Source of the DNA: Musa acuminata AAA Group
Taxonomy: Eukaryota; Streptophyta; Magnoliopsida; Zingiberales; Musaceae
DNA length: 64,000 nt
NCBI RefSeq assembly: GCF_036884655.1
Contig: NC_088327.1
Location: 16,509,001 to 16,573,000, forward strand
Reading direction: 5' to 3'
This document shows, in pieces, positions 46,001 through 59,685 of this stretch. Both the position numbers and the translations under genes were made by a program. Every line of letters begins with the position of its first letter. Position 1 is the first letter of the stretch. The notes under the pieces were generated by a model. That model was not told the DNA's origin. It saw only the letters and a program-made list of their open reading frames with translations, and did not search any database.

Positions 46001-49000
46001 CTAGTATAGAGGAGAATGATTTTAGCCAAATCTCGATTCTCCTTCGACGCTTGTGTGGTAATAGGAATGTCTGGATCTGGGACAAATGGCTGCAATTCAG
46101 CTATAGCATGATCAGACTTTCTAATAGTCCAGAGAAGTTTAGCCTTCTCCATGTGAACATTTGGAGCACCTGAAGCATGTGCCTCTAATATAGCCCGTTG
46201 AGCAGTCTCATGGTGACCAGCAGAACGGCAAAGCTTCGCATATTGAAGCCAGCAGGTTCCAACTTGAGCACCCAAATTGTTCGTTCTGAAAACTAACCTG
46301 CGAAGAGCTAACAGTGGCTCTCTCGCACGCAGCGATGGTTGTGTGATCCTCAAACGATTTTCCCAGTCCTTAGTCACCTTTAAAAATTTTGGATCATCCA
46401 ATGTGAAAGTTGTTCCAAGAAATGAATCTTCCCCAAGAAGAGCACTGTAGTCTTCCAACTCACATAGCATGTGAAGTTTCACTATGTATGGATATGCACG
46501 CACATATGAGTCCATACCAGCTGCTGCTAATGGAGCAAGTAATGCTTGTTTAGACTGTGCAATTCTCTCAGCAACCAAGAATTGGTCTTTATTCATCATT
46601 GCCTGGATTATCTTGGCGAGGCCCATGTCAAATGAAGCATTGCTCTCAGAGTTACTACAGGCTAGACCTTCTTTTTCTGCAGCAGAAAGATATTCATCCA
46701 TCAGATCCCATCTACCCAACCTCCATGCTGCCTGTACACCTTGCATGCACCATGTTTTCTCATACTGAGGTAACCTAGATTTCAGACCATCTACATGTGT
46801 TACCATAGCCTGAAGGTGGCACATGTTAAGCATGCAATTGAGAACATCTGAATGTCTTTGAACTGAAGAAGGCTCCATCTGCAAGGCCTGTTCACATAAT
46901 GTCAATACTTCTGCCCAATTTCCTGCTTTCTCATTTATTAGAAGTTGATCTTGCAGTTTTGATACTTTCCGCAGATTTGCCAAACCAGAAAGGCCATCAG
47001 GCTCATCTAAACCACTGTATATCTCCATCAAAAATGAAATGTCTTCAACAGAAAAGAGATCGTCTAAATTGCTTCTTGCACCAGCTGGATCCAAGGAACC
47101 TAACTTCCCAGGCTTGTTTAAAGATTCTAAACCACTTGTGGCAGCTGGATTGAAGGAACCTGGTGTCTCCCGAACATATGACTCAAAATACATCAATGCA
47201 CGAGCATGAGCTTGACATCTGAAGGAGGCCTTAGCAAGGGTAACTTTAGGAATGGAAGATAACAGCTCAACTACATTACCTATAGCCTCATTTTCAACTT
47301 TCAATCCCAGTGCTTTCTTTGAGGCTGTAGTGTGAAAAGTCTGGGACAGAACAGTTTCTTGTCTGAGATCATCAACCCATTGCCCCAGATTATCAAGAAG
47401 AGTAAAAACAGCCTGTATGCACACTTCACTCTGTCCACCAGCAGCTCCATGCACTGCAGCTCCACTGTTCCCTGAAGCTGCAGCATTAAGAACAGTTAAG
47501 ATTTCCTCGGTTATGCTGTTCCTCGCCTCAACTGTGCCATGGCAAACAACATTCAGTACTAAATAAGGAAGCAAATAGGCAGCTGTCTGCATGTCATGTC
47601 GTACTATTCCACGGCATGCACTGAAAATACTGTAGCGTGTACCAGTTGAATATGCAGTTAATTTCCTGATCCAAAAGAAAATCCACCTCCGGAATGACAT
47701 GGAAGGACGATAAACAGGGCCAATACCTGCTGAATCAGTTACAATTGGAAGTTGGAACCTTGAAGTTAAACATGGTGCAATAATTTCCTTAACATAATTA
47801 GAAAAGCGATCCCACAATCTTTGACCCCTGGTATTCACCTCACTACCACCAGCAACCCTATCCTCAGATGTACGTAGATTTTCATTGCCTATATTCTCAC
47901 CAAGTGATGCTTGACAGCCTGCTAGCTTGAGAAGCTCCTGTATAGCCAAGGCAGCTGAATCCTGGACAATGGTATCAGAAGCAGATCTGAATGTCCTTGC
48001 TAGATGCTTGTGAATTAATTCAAAAATTAGATCATCATCAGAGCATTCAATCTTAAATCGCTCAGAAGCTATTCCTTTAAATTTAGCTGGGTCTACAGCA
48101 CCAAGGGCACCTAAGCAATCTGCACAGACTAACTTCAACCGTTGGCCGACTGCTGTCCTTGATTCCTCTGCGCACCCTCTTAATAACGATGAAATCAAGG
48201 AGCTCATGACATCCAAATCTACAATTGACTCATCAGCAATCAGTGCAGTAACTTCTTCTCTTCTCAAAATCAACAGTTTGCTTAACTCACATGCCATCAT
48301 ATATCTTACATTTAGACTCTCATGATTAAGGCCATCAACAGCATCTTGCAATTGATCATGCAGAGACGTTGATCCCCTTGCCTCTTGTATGACTTTGTTC
48401 ACTTCAGATAAAGCTGGAATGGTGGGCAACAGAGGAAGCTCCCTTATATGTTGCCTTAGTAACAGCCGATTCTCAACAACAAGATCTTCCAAAATACAAA
48501 CAATTTTCTTTAAATTAATAGAAGGGTTTTCTTTGCATCTTTCCAAGCATGGAATAAAGGCAGCTACAATCTGTGAGATAACATGTTTGGTGCTGGAAGG
48601 TGAAAGTTTAGCCAGCTGCTTAATAAAAAAATGCAACACACTGAGACCTTCAGCTTGAAGTGCTTCTTTATCAATGGCATACATTAAAAGGACCATAATT
48701 TTGGGAAGATGTGTACTGAGGTAAGGACCCATCATCTCAGTCAACTTTTCTATCCGCTTCAAGGCTTGTTTCTGAAACCAGATATCTTCAGAATGAAGCA
48801 TTTTCCTGTCAATGCTATTAAGGAGACCAACAAAATGATTCTTGAGAAATCCTGGAAGGTCATCTGAACATGTCAGGATTTTGGCTATTTCTTCAACCAT
48901 CATAGGAATTCGAGAGGTCCTGAAAGACAACAAAAATAACAAGAACTTAGAATGAACGGAGCATTATCTAATGCCTAATGCATGAAGTAGAAATGTTAAA

Positions 49001-52000
49001 TTTATCACCTCCTCTCGGTCTCATCCATATCCCCTTCCCCAGAAAAGCATAAAAGTTCATCCAAAAGTGCTGGTAAAGCAGCTGCAAATAATTCTTTGTT
49101 ACCAGATCCTGTTTGAACATGATAAAATTCCAATACAGAGGATAGCTCCTTCCCATCTGCATGGAGAAGAGCAAAAGCAAGCACTTTGGGCAGCCAATTG
49201 ACAATCAATGGTACAACATCTGAATTTAAGTGGATCGCTAGTTCATGCAAAGTGATAATTGCTTGATCATTATCCTTGTGTGAAACAATAAGCTTTGGTA
49301 TGACAAAAGGGACAATTTTCCCAATAAATTCCTCAATCTTTATACCAAGAACAGCCCCTGCAAATTCTCTAATCATGGCTGGGCGACTCACAAGTCTTGA
49401 AGAGAAATATTCATAAAGCTCATCACGAATGCAAGAAAACTTGGAAATGACTGATTCAAATCCTCCTTTACAAGAGAAATGGGGGGACTTTTGTATAAAT
49501 CTTGATGCAGTCATTCTAACTATTTGATTACAGTTGTCAAGCTGCTCGATAAACAAAATAAGCGAGTAAAAGAACATGGGGCCACGGATGTCACTAGAAT
49601 TCATAATGGCAGCTGTTGATTCCAATAGTGTCATTAGGACCTCAGCATCTTCAGCAGCTGCCAAAGAATGTTTTAGTTTGTCCATAAATCTTTGTTCATT
49701 GGTATTGTCACTTCCTTCCACATCATTAAACAATGGCTCCAAAATATTATCCTCTAGGAAGCAACTTATCTCCATGCAAAAGGCTTCCCTCACGGCCTTT
49801 ACCTTGTGGAGGAGTAAGTAATCAATACACTCACTCCACTTCGTTCTTGTACTTAGAAGAGTATCTTGAGATGAATGCCTTAGAATTCTTGGTAATATTT
49901 GAACACATGCAACATAGAATTCTTCTGATGAATCATCATATAGAAACTCAAAGAACAGTGTCTGAAATCTAACAAAACTAGTGTCACAATCAGATTTTAT
50001 GCTTTGCTGCTTAGGCATAGATATAGTGTTAGAAGATAGCCCTTTATTGTGCATTACTCCCATGTCACAATGAGGGCACCGAAATCCTCTCAGAAGATCC
50101 ATTGTTTTTGTCTGCTTTTCATAGTGATCACCTAGAAATAATTTGCAAGGACTTCTATTCTGATCGTCAAAGGTATCTGAAGAGCTATGCAAACATGACA
50201 TATAGCCAAGTGAAAAGAGAATACTTTTACCAATTTCGACACTTCTATATCGACCCACTGACCTGTAGCATTAAGCGGCTATTCATCATATCTTGAATTC
50301 AATAAGATGACATTTATATAACATACTGGAAGAATTAAAAGGTCTGTTGATCATGCATTTCAATATTGATTGTGTTAGTACCTTTGTGCTGTTACAAGGT
50401 CTAATTACCAAATACCTTCCCAGTAAAGCATCGTCAGTCTACTAAGTAGTGAATCAACAAAACAAAAAATCCCTTCTATAGGAATGTTCACAACACAATT
50501 AAAAAATGATATGATTTATTGATTTTTTTTATGGTACATCTAATTACAACCATTTTATCAACAAAGAAGCATAAACCACTTATAAGGTATCAGGTCTTCA
50601 AGTTTACTGATTATCAAGTTGGATCAGATCTACATAAGTTGGCATCGGCTGCTACCCAGTCCTGCATATACTTGCAAAGTAGACATAGTCATGATGTTGG
50701 TCATATCTAACAAAGTTTAAACCCATTTCTGTTTGAGATGTTATTATCAAGTCAAGCTAAATTAGGTAACTACCAATCAACTCTAAAGTCAGCTTTCCAC
50801 TGACAAACATGGTGATGAATTTGAAACTGATTGACAATCTTAAAATATCTACCCAAAAGGAGGAAGTTACTACTGCAGAACAAATAGAATATAACATGAA
50901 ACAAAATCAGACATCAGAAAATAATGAGTAGACCTCAATAGAAGAAGACAAACAGCAATGGCAAAGCATGTCAAGCGTACATCTACTCACTCTAGTTTTC
51001 TTAACATGCTTCCCAGAAAAATCTGACCAGAAAATAATATGATCACTGGCATTGATGTAATAGCTTCAATACAGACTTCTTCACTTTCATCATGCATAGC
51101 CAAGTCCATCACTTCAAGATCACTTTCATCTTTTAGTTTAATGCCGATCTTGGAGAGAGCTTGTATGCACAGACATTTTACTTTCCTGACTAGAAAAGCT
51201 TCAGCAATGAAAGAATTATTGGTCCAAGGCAGTTTCAAGAATTCCAGGAGATCAGCATATTGTGGATAACTACAGCTCCCGCTGTCTGCATCAATGGAGT
51301 CATCATCCTGGAACAACTTCATCTGTGACTGCAGAACACCTGAATGATTGACAATAGGATGATGCAATTTGGTATTGGGATGTGCAAGTACTTATCATTG
51401 TAGTCTTACAGTTTAAAAGTAAAAGCAAATCTTTAAGAAACTATACCATGCTCAGATTACTATATTAGTATAAATATTTCGCCCAAAAACTGGATATATT
51501 AGGCAGTAAAGGAATATGGAGCCTCCACGTAATTCGAAAGCACTAAGTTGACGAACTTACACATAGACCCCAAATTCTTATAGTGCATACATGGATAGCA
51601 TGCCATAACCAAACAACTGAGCTTGATATATATCAAACACATGGTGCCATGAATCATACATCACCACACATGCATATGGCCACAAGCAAGGACAAATGTT
51701 TACTAGCTGAAAATATGACTTTGAAGTTCAAGATTATCCCATGTACAGGACACTGTACAGGATCAGAAAAGTAATGGGTTAAACCAACAATCTCTCATCT
51801 TTTAACAGTTCTTACTCCATGGGTACCGCCATACAGGACACCAACCATCTTTGTTGTACCCAGATGCAACAACATACACAACAAGGTCAAAATTAAGGTG
51901 TAACAGTCTTTCACCAGCTTCTCGATTAGCAATCAGAACCTTAGTGAGAACATTTTTTCATTTAGCATGGTAGAAACATATAATATGGAGACCAAGGTGA

Positions 52001-55000
52001 AGGGATCCTATAATCTTTGCAATCTTAGGTTACCAATGTGAACTGAAGAGAGAAGAGAGTAAGAATGCTGATGATCATAGGCTGGTGCTGGATCCTTGAA
52101 ATGAAAGGTGAAAAATATTCTCAGAGGAAACACGACAAAAGTGGAGGATATATATGACCTCTGAAATATGGAAGATAAAAGTTAGACATGCAATGTGTTG
52201 CTCTTTTTTTCCCCCTTATTTCTTACTTTGTTCCCATTTTCATTTTGTTGTTTTTGTCTTCTTTTTTCTCCTTTAAACTTTTGTGTAAAACTTTTTGTAA
52301 ATAAATTCTTTCTGGATGGTTTCCCACAGTTGGTTCTTTAAAAAAATTTTGAAAATATTGAAAAAGAAAGAAAGGTCACAGTGCTGTACATTTGTTATTA
52401 TTCACCAAAAGAACTTCCTAAAAAACTATGCTAAAATGAATGCATAACTGAATCATCCACTTGGTAAACAATTTAAGCAAAAGAAGTGTATCAGCATCAT
52501 AAAAACAGCAACATAAGAGTCAGCTTAAAGAAAATGAACACCACCATCTATCTAAACAGCATTATATTATGTAACATTGCAATGGTGTCACAATCTACAG
52601 TTCATTACTGGCAAGTTCTATGGCTTGCATTAACTGATCGCCTATAAGTTCGTGGTAAACAAGCATTTGCAGGAAACTAAAGGCATAATTATCCCATGAA
52701 TGAACTGAGTTGATTATTACTCCAATCTAATGAAAAGGATGACAGAATATTTAGGACCGCACCTTGAAGACACAATATGCTGTGAACTGCTTGTAAATAG
52801 GTAGGCAAATCAAATGAAAGTAAGCTTGAATTCTTTGCCTGTATCATAAAATCTTCAATTAGGCCAAAGAGTTAACAAAGAAAAATGAAAATAAATGCTA
52901 AGCCATTAGTTTGCAACACTTTTGTCTGATTATTATCGGCGAACCTGCTTACATATCCAAGGCATCCAGGAAAACAATTGATGGAAAATTCTAGAAGACA
53001 AACTGTCATTAGGATAAGCAGAAAAGACGAGGCTGAGAATGCTAAGAGCTCTTATTGTTGTTTCTGGTTTTAGTGCAGAAGTTTTTGTATGAACAGGTTT
53101 TGATAATTCAAGAAACACAGAAATTGATCTCCACAGCTCATTTGCAAATTCTTTCTTGCGTTCATTCACCAAAGAAGAATTACATTCAACATCTACAGCA
53201 AAATCTGAAGCATCCAGTGTGTTTGCTTCTGCTGCCTTTTGACGCTTACACTGAACTTTGACAACAGTGTCAGACAATCTTTTCTCACCAACTTTAGGCA
53301 AATGAGATTTCTTAAGACTGGCCAATGACATGCCAAAGTTATGATCATCTTCAACCTCGGAAACATTGTTGGAACAAAGAATATCAATTGCCACCCGGAT
53401 ACACTCAATCAGTGGTACACAAGGTCTTGGCAAGCATAGCATCTTAACAAGGTTTACAGGCTCCCAAATTTGCAGAGGGCAGCTTTTAACAATTCGTATA
53501 TAAGCACTGCAGATTGCTACCTGATAGAATTAAGTCAGTACCATCTTGGGAATCCAAAAGACAATTAAACAATACCAAAAATGTATATAGATTGACCTGA
53601 AGTTCAGGGCTTTCAGTGCTCTCTAAGGATCTAGAGAAAACATTAACAACGTCACCAGCTGTCGATTCAAGAATGTCATGCTGACAAGACAAATGCAGTA
53701 CATGAAGGCATGCACCCATAGAAGAATCATATGCAGTGTTTCTGCAAAGTGATAGTGTATCACAAGAGGGGAAAAAAAACTTTAGAAAAGAAACAGAAAA
53801 GTTATAGACTTGACAGTTATGTAGATTTAAGAACAAGGAAATTCTAGATAACAAAATTCCCATAGGCAATTTTTGGGGATATAAATTGATCATGTACAGA
53901 TGCAGCTATAACTTAAACCAGAAAATATAAAGAGCATTGTAAAATATCCTGTTAATATGAGTTCGAATATACCATGCCACAAACGATTATTTCAGAAAGG
54001 GGCCTCCTCCTCTGGGAGGCCCTGGAATCCATAAAACATCTGTGCAGCAGATACGGTGCACGTATCAGACAGGTATAAATTATACCATGTCACGAGTAAA
54101 TATTTCAGAAATGAGCCTCCTCATCTGGGAGGCCCCAGAATCCATAAAATATCTGAGCAGCAGATTGGGTGTACATATCAGGTTGAAGTTACATATTTGC
54201 ATTGTAGTGCCACCCTTAACGGGAACTGCTTCTGGGTTCTTCACTTTGCAAATTAAGAATAAACAAAGAAAGTATTGCACATTGCAATTATGTATTTATG
54301 GTCAAGGATTAAGTTAGTGCCATTACTAAATGATTAGTATACAAAAACAAGGCTTCTCGATAAAATAAGAGATAATAGGATGTAAGGAAGGCCTAAGCTA
54401 GACCCTTTAATATAAATAATATTTACTTGGAATATAGAATGTTAGAGTTCACTTATGCAATTTAAACAAACATATCTAACATGGTAGCCTAAGTGGTACA
54501 CATATAAAAGCAGATTTCTGAAGGAAACATAATAATCACTGACCCAGGCCAATGTGATAAGTAGTTCAAGTTCTTGAGGAAAAAAACATCCATAAGTAAT
54601 AATCATAGTATCTGGGTTAGTTTTTAAGGCTTAACAATTTAAAGGTCAACAAAGTTATGTAAAATTCATGTGAGTAGCTAGCATATGACTTCAGAGAACA
54701 TTGTATGACTTCTGAAAATCAGTGCTTAAATTTTTCTCGGACTATGAGTTCTTATATAGTATCATGACTTCATTTTATTTGTATCATGCCTAAAACTCCA
54801 TTTTCTTCATTGTTCGTCAGAAGGTTATTTCCTTGTAATAGTCTAGATCATCGGCTAAAATCAGCATCATTATCCATGCAAAATGAGAGAGATTGTTATG
54901 AAAATATAGCTTCTTATCAGGCCTTGCTTTATTCTGCACCAAATGACGTTTTACTAAAAGAAATATTGCCAAGAAAAAGCATGCCACTGATTACTCTCCA

Positions 55001-56362
55001 ATAACACTCGTCTTATATACATCCTTAAAGAATCAAATTGTAGCTATCAACTTCCAAGTTCTGACAATTGAAGCAAATCCAAACATAAGCCTATGAAACT
55101 TAAGTACTAGCAAGAAACAAACTTGGCATACCTGAACGCCACAAAATCCTTGCCATCTTGACCCAATATGCATGCTATTGAACGGATGATATTTTCGACA
55201 GGAATTATATCTGCATCTATTACTGTTGCTGCTAAACGTGCAAAATCAAAACAAGCCTGTTTGTACAACAACAAATCACCATGGCGTACATAAAAACAAG
55301 TTGAACAACATGAATACAGAATTCTATTGACAGATCTAATCGAGAAGAACTGACCTACCATGTGCAAAGTTGCATCCCCATAGCACAGAAGAGAGCAGAC
55401 TGCATAAGCAAATGAGACATTGACGAGCCCTTCCACATAGAGTGTTCCTTCCATTAGACACTTGTTAACAAGTCTAATATTCCACGCTGCAAATGGTTGC
55501 CATCTTGTTATGTCAGTCAGATCAACTAGTACACCCGGGCCATCCAGAGGTCGGCAACAAGCTGGAAGCTCACTAAAAAGTGCAGGCGAGTTGGAAATCA
55601 GAGCAAAAGACTCGTTGAAACACTTCAGTGATACTCCATCAGAAAATGCTCTTGATTTCTTTACATAACTCGATGCAATATAAACAACATCTGTGTAGTT
55701 AACCCAAGAAAATATGAAAAAGAACGGACATTTGGTACAGAAATGTGGAAATTAGTAGAACGAATTAACGAACTGTACCTTGAACGACCACCATGGCATC
55801 CAAAAAGAATATGCGATAGGCTTCACGGTCTCCAGTACGGAGCAGCGAGAGAAGAGAGGCTATAGCCTCAAAGATGACTCCATGGCGAGAACTGTGAAAG
55901 TAGAACGACCACGCTTAGGGTTGTGATACTCACAAGGCAAAAATGATGGAGCATAAATTGATCTTTTCGTTCTAGGGTTGCGAGTGGGACCGAAAGGCAG
56001 GTTCCGCAAGAAATGGGAGTACGCGACCGATGACGGGAAGGACGGCGGCGGCTCGGCCGTGGTAGAACACACCGGGGAAGTTGCGAGCGGTGTGGGAGAG
56101 CAGCTTGAGGACCGCGGTGACCTCCCTCTCGTTGGCTGCCGGAGACCTGGTTAACTTGACGATCAAAGAGGAGGAGGCAGAGAGAGAGGGGGGTTCCGGT
56201 ACCTGTAGAAGAGGGAACGACATAGGCATGGAGGAGATTGGGCAGGACGGTGCGGAACTTGGTCTCGAGGGGGTCTTCTCCCGAGGATGAGGAGGAGGGG
56301 GCGGATGCTGAGGCGGCGATCCGCTCCCGCAGCTCGTGGATGAGGCTGGAGAGGTTGGCCAT
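43090..56362 (-). CDS. ATR: ATR checkpoint kinase (PIKK family), 15 exons
   Basis: Nuclear serine/threonine kinase that senses single-stranded DNA at stalled forks, with its partner ATRIP, and signals cell-cycle arrest. Exons (minus strand, GT-AG): 56362-56203, 56135-55991, 55891-55779, 55690-55359, 55256-55132, 53741-53597, 53520-52945, 52838-52763, 51339-50991, 50262-49009, 48919-45610, 45530-44964, 44246-43629, 43563-43369, 43257-43090. They join in frame to 2,710 residues, the length I recall for rice ATR. HEAT-repeat region about 1-1090; UME domain about 1095-1200; FAT domain about 1600-2190; kinase about 2340-2650 with LGDRHGEN near residue 2548 and HVDFSCLFDKG near 2566; FATC is the last 33 residues, ending LGKMYIWWMAWF. 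All key kinase motifs are intact. Start chosen at MANLSSLIHELRERI, as in grass ATR. The exon at 48919-45610 is unusually long (3.3 kb). No frame break seen, so the gene looks functional. Confidence 0.95.
53970..54190. repeat. 113-base tandem duplication in ATR intron 5
   Basis: Two copies, starting TACCATGCCAC (53970) and TACCATGTCAC (54083). Both contain GAGCCTCCTC/GGGCCTCCTC followed by TCTGGGAGGCCC, which can fold as a hairpin (GGCCTCC/GGAGGCC in the first copy), then GAATCCATAAAA and GCAGCAGAT. Lies between exons 5 and 6. Confidence 0.8.
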
Positions 56363-57230
56363 CCTCTCTTTCCTCCTCCTCCTCCTTCTCCTCTTTTATG
56401 CCCGAGATTTCTCCCACCCTTTTGAGAGGGAAAGGGTTGAGGACGTTTCCCTCGACTGAACGATCCGGGATGGGCCGTTGGGCGTCGACCCATATTGGTA
56501 TGTTCCAATTGAAGCCCTGTTCTAACCAACCCATTCGTGAGCCTAATTGATACCAAATAATACGGATTGAGCCTAATTGATACCAAATAATATGCAATCG
56601 TAGCCCTGTCCTGACCCACCCAATTGAAACCAAATAATATGGATTGGACCTAATTGATAGGAATAGAATGGACTTGCCCTAATTAACATTTCTTCCCCTT
56701 CGCTCATTATTGCTTTACTGGAAATAGAACACTTCCACAGGTTCATCTCTTGCTTTGAGGCCGATGTCCACCCTTGCAGAACCTGTGCAGTGATACAAGC
56801 CGAAGACAAATAGCTTGTGCTTCACCTCTGTCAGATGATAACGAAGTATACTGTATAAATTAGATGCTATTGGATAAGCTTGTGGATCCAAATAGCTTTT
56901 CTGCTTCAATGCTCCGTCATCCTTCCCATTGTCATTGACTGGTCCCCATTATCTGCTACATTGTGTCTAACCGATAATGTTATTCCTTGTCCATGGAATC
57001 AATCACTATATATCTATTATATGCACATATAGACACTTCTCTCATGATTCAATCTAGCGGTGTTTATAGATCTTTCTTCTGATATAAGATGAATTTATTA
57101 ATGTATTGACTTCCTGGATAAGCTAAACAAATGAGCAGAGTCGAGGTATAAGAAATATTATCTGAAGCTAGCAGAAGACAAACTCGAATCTCTTGAACCT
57201 GAATTGGATTGACTCATTCCAATCAACTAC
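56363..57230. promoter_or_regulatory. Upstream region of ATR
   Basis: GC-rich leader next to the start codon, with a TGGGCC motif (about 56470; a site II-type element common in plant housekeeping and cell-cycle promoters). Then a short AT-rich repeat block (56539-56660). No TATA box stands out, which suits a housekeeping promoter. The rest to 57230 has no feature I can name. Confidence 0.45.
56539..56660. repeat. 30-base repeat upstream of ATR
   Basis: Two adjacent copies of GAGCCTAATTGATACCAAAT plus ten more bases (56539-56568, 56569-56598), then a degenerate third copy containing GAAACCAAATAATATGGATTGG and CCTAATTGATAGG. Confidence 0.85.
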
Positions 57231-59652
57231 ATTTTTGTCAACGCTTACCGATCGCCATGTCACGATCTGATATCCCAGAGCGAGAGAGGAGAGGGGGGGG
57301 GGGCGCAGGAAGCAGCCATGGATAAGGCCTGCACGTATGGTTGCATCGTCGCGGTGTTATCATTCTTCTTCTTCGATGGGTTGACAACAAGGTTGGGACG
57401 GTGGTTGAAACCCGCGGCTGCCAGCCGCCGCGGCTCGAGTAAAGTGACCAGGCTGGAACGGCACGTGCCGCGCAGGAGCTCTGTCGGTGGCCCTTCGCCG
57501 CCACCAAGAGCCGTCCTTTCCACGTACTCACCCTGACGACGACAATACTTATGAACGCTCATGTCTCCCTCCTCGGTTTCGCATCAGATCGAAGGAAAAC
57601 GGAGGAAGGAAAAGGATTCTGAAGAGCGCACGCACTCATCGAATCGCCGCGGTCGTCTCTGCGAAACACCCACGTTTCTTAGACGTTAATCTCAGCTGGA
57701 TTGGGGGCGTTTGTCAAACTCTTGTCATCAGGTCTCCTTGAGATTATCCAGTTCTTGTCTCTCTCCAACATCAACCAGCTGAAGTCCGTTTACTTTTATC
57801 TTTTATTTATGCGAATTAATGCCATCTTATGTGATCGCATGTAGATGATTCGAGCAAAAGAAAGAAGAAAAATGAAACACTAATAATCCTGAGACGATCA
57901 CTTTGACCAGATCTTAGGGAGGGTTGCAGTCAAATTGGTTAGAGTCTCGAATCAATAGAATGAGACCTCTTGATACTCGAAGTTTGTAGACATTCAAGGT
58001 TAATGTAAAATATTAAGTATACATAAATTGCATTTGGAGAGACATCTATTTATACTATAATATAGCTAAAATTAAAGGTATACTCTTAGAATTTGGTACT
58101 GTGACTATACTAAAGTGATTATCTATACTTTCATGAGATGCTACATATATTTATCGGGTTTCGATTTAATATATTATAAATAATAAGTGATTGTTTGATT
58201 TAATACATTCATTTATAAATGATAAGTGATAAACATAGTATTTGATCCTAAACCTTGCGATGAATCGATAAATTTTTTTCGAGTCGAACTCAAATTTAGG
58301 ATAAGAATTAGATTTTAAATCCTCCCCTAAGGTAAATTTAGAATACACTATCACGAAGATAATAGTTGATTAGGAGAAAATATATATAAACTGTTCTTGC
58401 TATACTAAGCTCAAGTAGTTCAGAATTCCATATAATGAAATGACCACACACATCAACATCAAAATGATGCTGCACAATCCTAATAGCGTGTTTAACTAAC
58501 TGCATTGTAATTAGAGCTGCATTGACTTTTGGCGTGGGAGATCAGGATCAACTGTGATCAAAGATCAACGACTTAGCCGAAATCTTAGCCGTCCACTTCA
58601 TAAATATCATTATCTCCAACAAAATCCAGCGGCTAATCACGTTACACGTTTGGTTTAATCCTGTGCAAGCTAATGATTGGAATATTCCTCTAAACATTCC
58701 GTACTTAGTGGTCTGCCCTTAGGAAGGGAAGCTTCGTACCAATGCACGACACTTATGACATCGCTGGATGATGATAATAATAATAATTATTATAATGGAG
58801 GATGCGTTGGCCTCCTTATCCTCTAAAAAGATATATGCACAACGACATGGTTGGTCTATGTCAAATTCGTTCATCAATTCAATTTGCCCAATAAAATATA
58901 TATTATCAAGCTCTAGAAGGAAAGATTGATGCAAAGTGATTAGCTAAGGCATGCTAACTCAAGGCTTGAAAAGAGAATATCGACATTTAAATTAGAGAGA
59001 TGATGTGAGGTTAGAAAATGAGTATTTTAATCAATGAGCGAGAGAGTGTTTAGGTAATATTCTATTTTAATTTAACTATATTTTTAGGAATGGTTTTCCT
59101 TGTTTGATTTGTTAGGAGAATATTTTTTATGGATAACATAGATTATATCTTAGTAAATTTAGGATTTATTAGGATTGATAAATATTTTAGGCATCATAAT
59201 TAAATTCAAATTACTTGAAGGACTAAAATCAAGAACTCAATCATTAAAAAGAAAATCTTATTAAATTAGGGGTTTTTTTAGTGAATTTAGAAAAGACCGA
59301 GATAAGAGTTTTGTATGCTTATATGAGGTGTATAAGAAGATTTCGAGAATGAATTTAAGTTAACAAAAGAGAAAATTATTCTTTGTATTTAGCATTTTTT
59401 TCTTACCAAAATTTTGATTTATTTCTTGATTATTGATGACTTGATTTCTCTTTTTGATTTCAAAATTGATGTGAAATATTCGACTTCATATTGTTAGTGC
59501 TAAATGAAAGAAGACTCGTAATAATGGCAAAATACTAAAAGCCAAGTGAGAGAGCCCCATGTACATGTAAAGCAAGGGAACAAAAAGCAGAGAGTCGTCC
59601 ACCACCTGGATAATGCCACCGCCATCCTCATCACATCCGAATCGGACATGTA

Positions 59653-59685
<33 letters not shown>

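Noticed and set aside
57238..57741. Possible small genes on either strand in a GC-rich island
   Set aside because: Four overlapping frames are open because of base composition. No conserved motif, start context or splice pattern supports any one of them.
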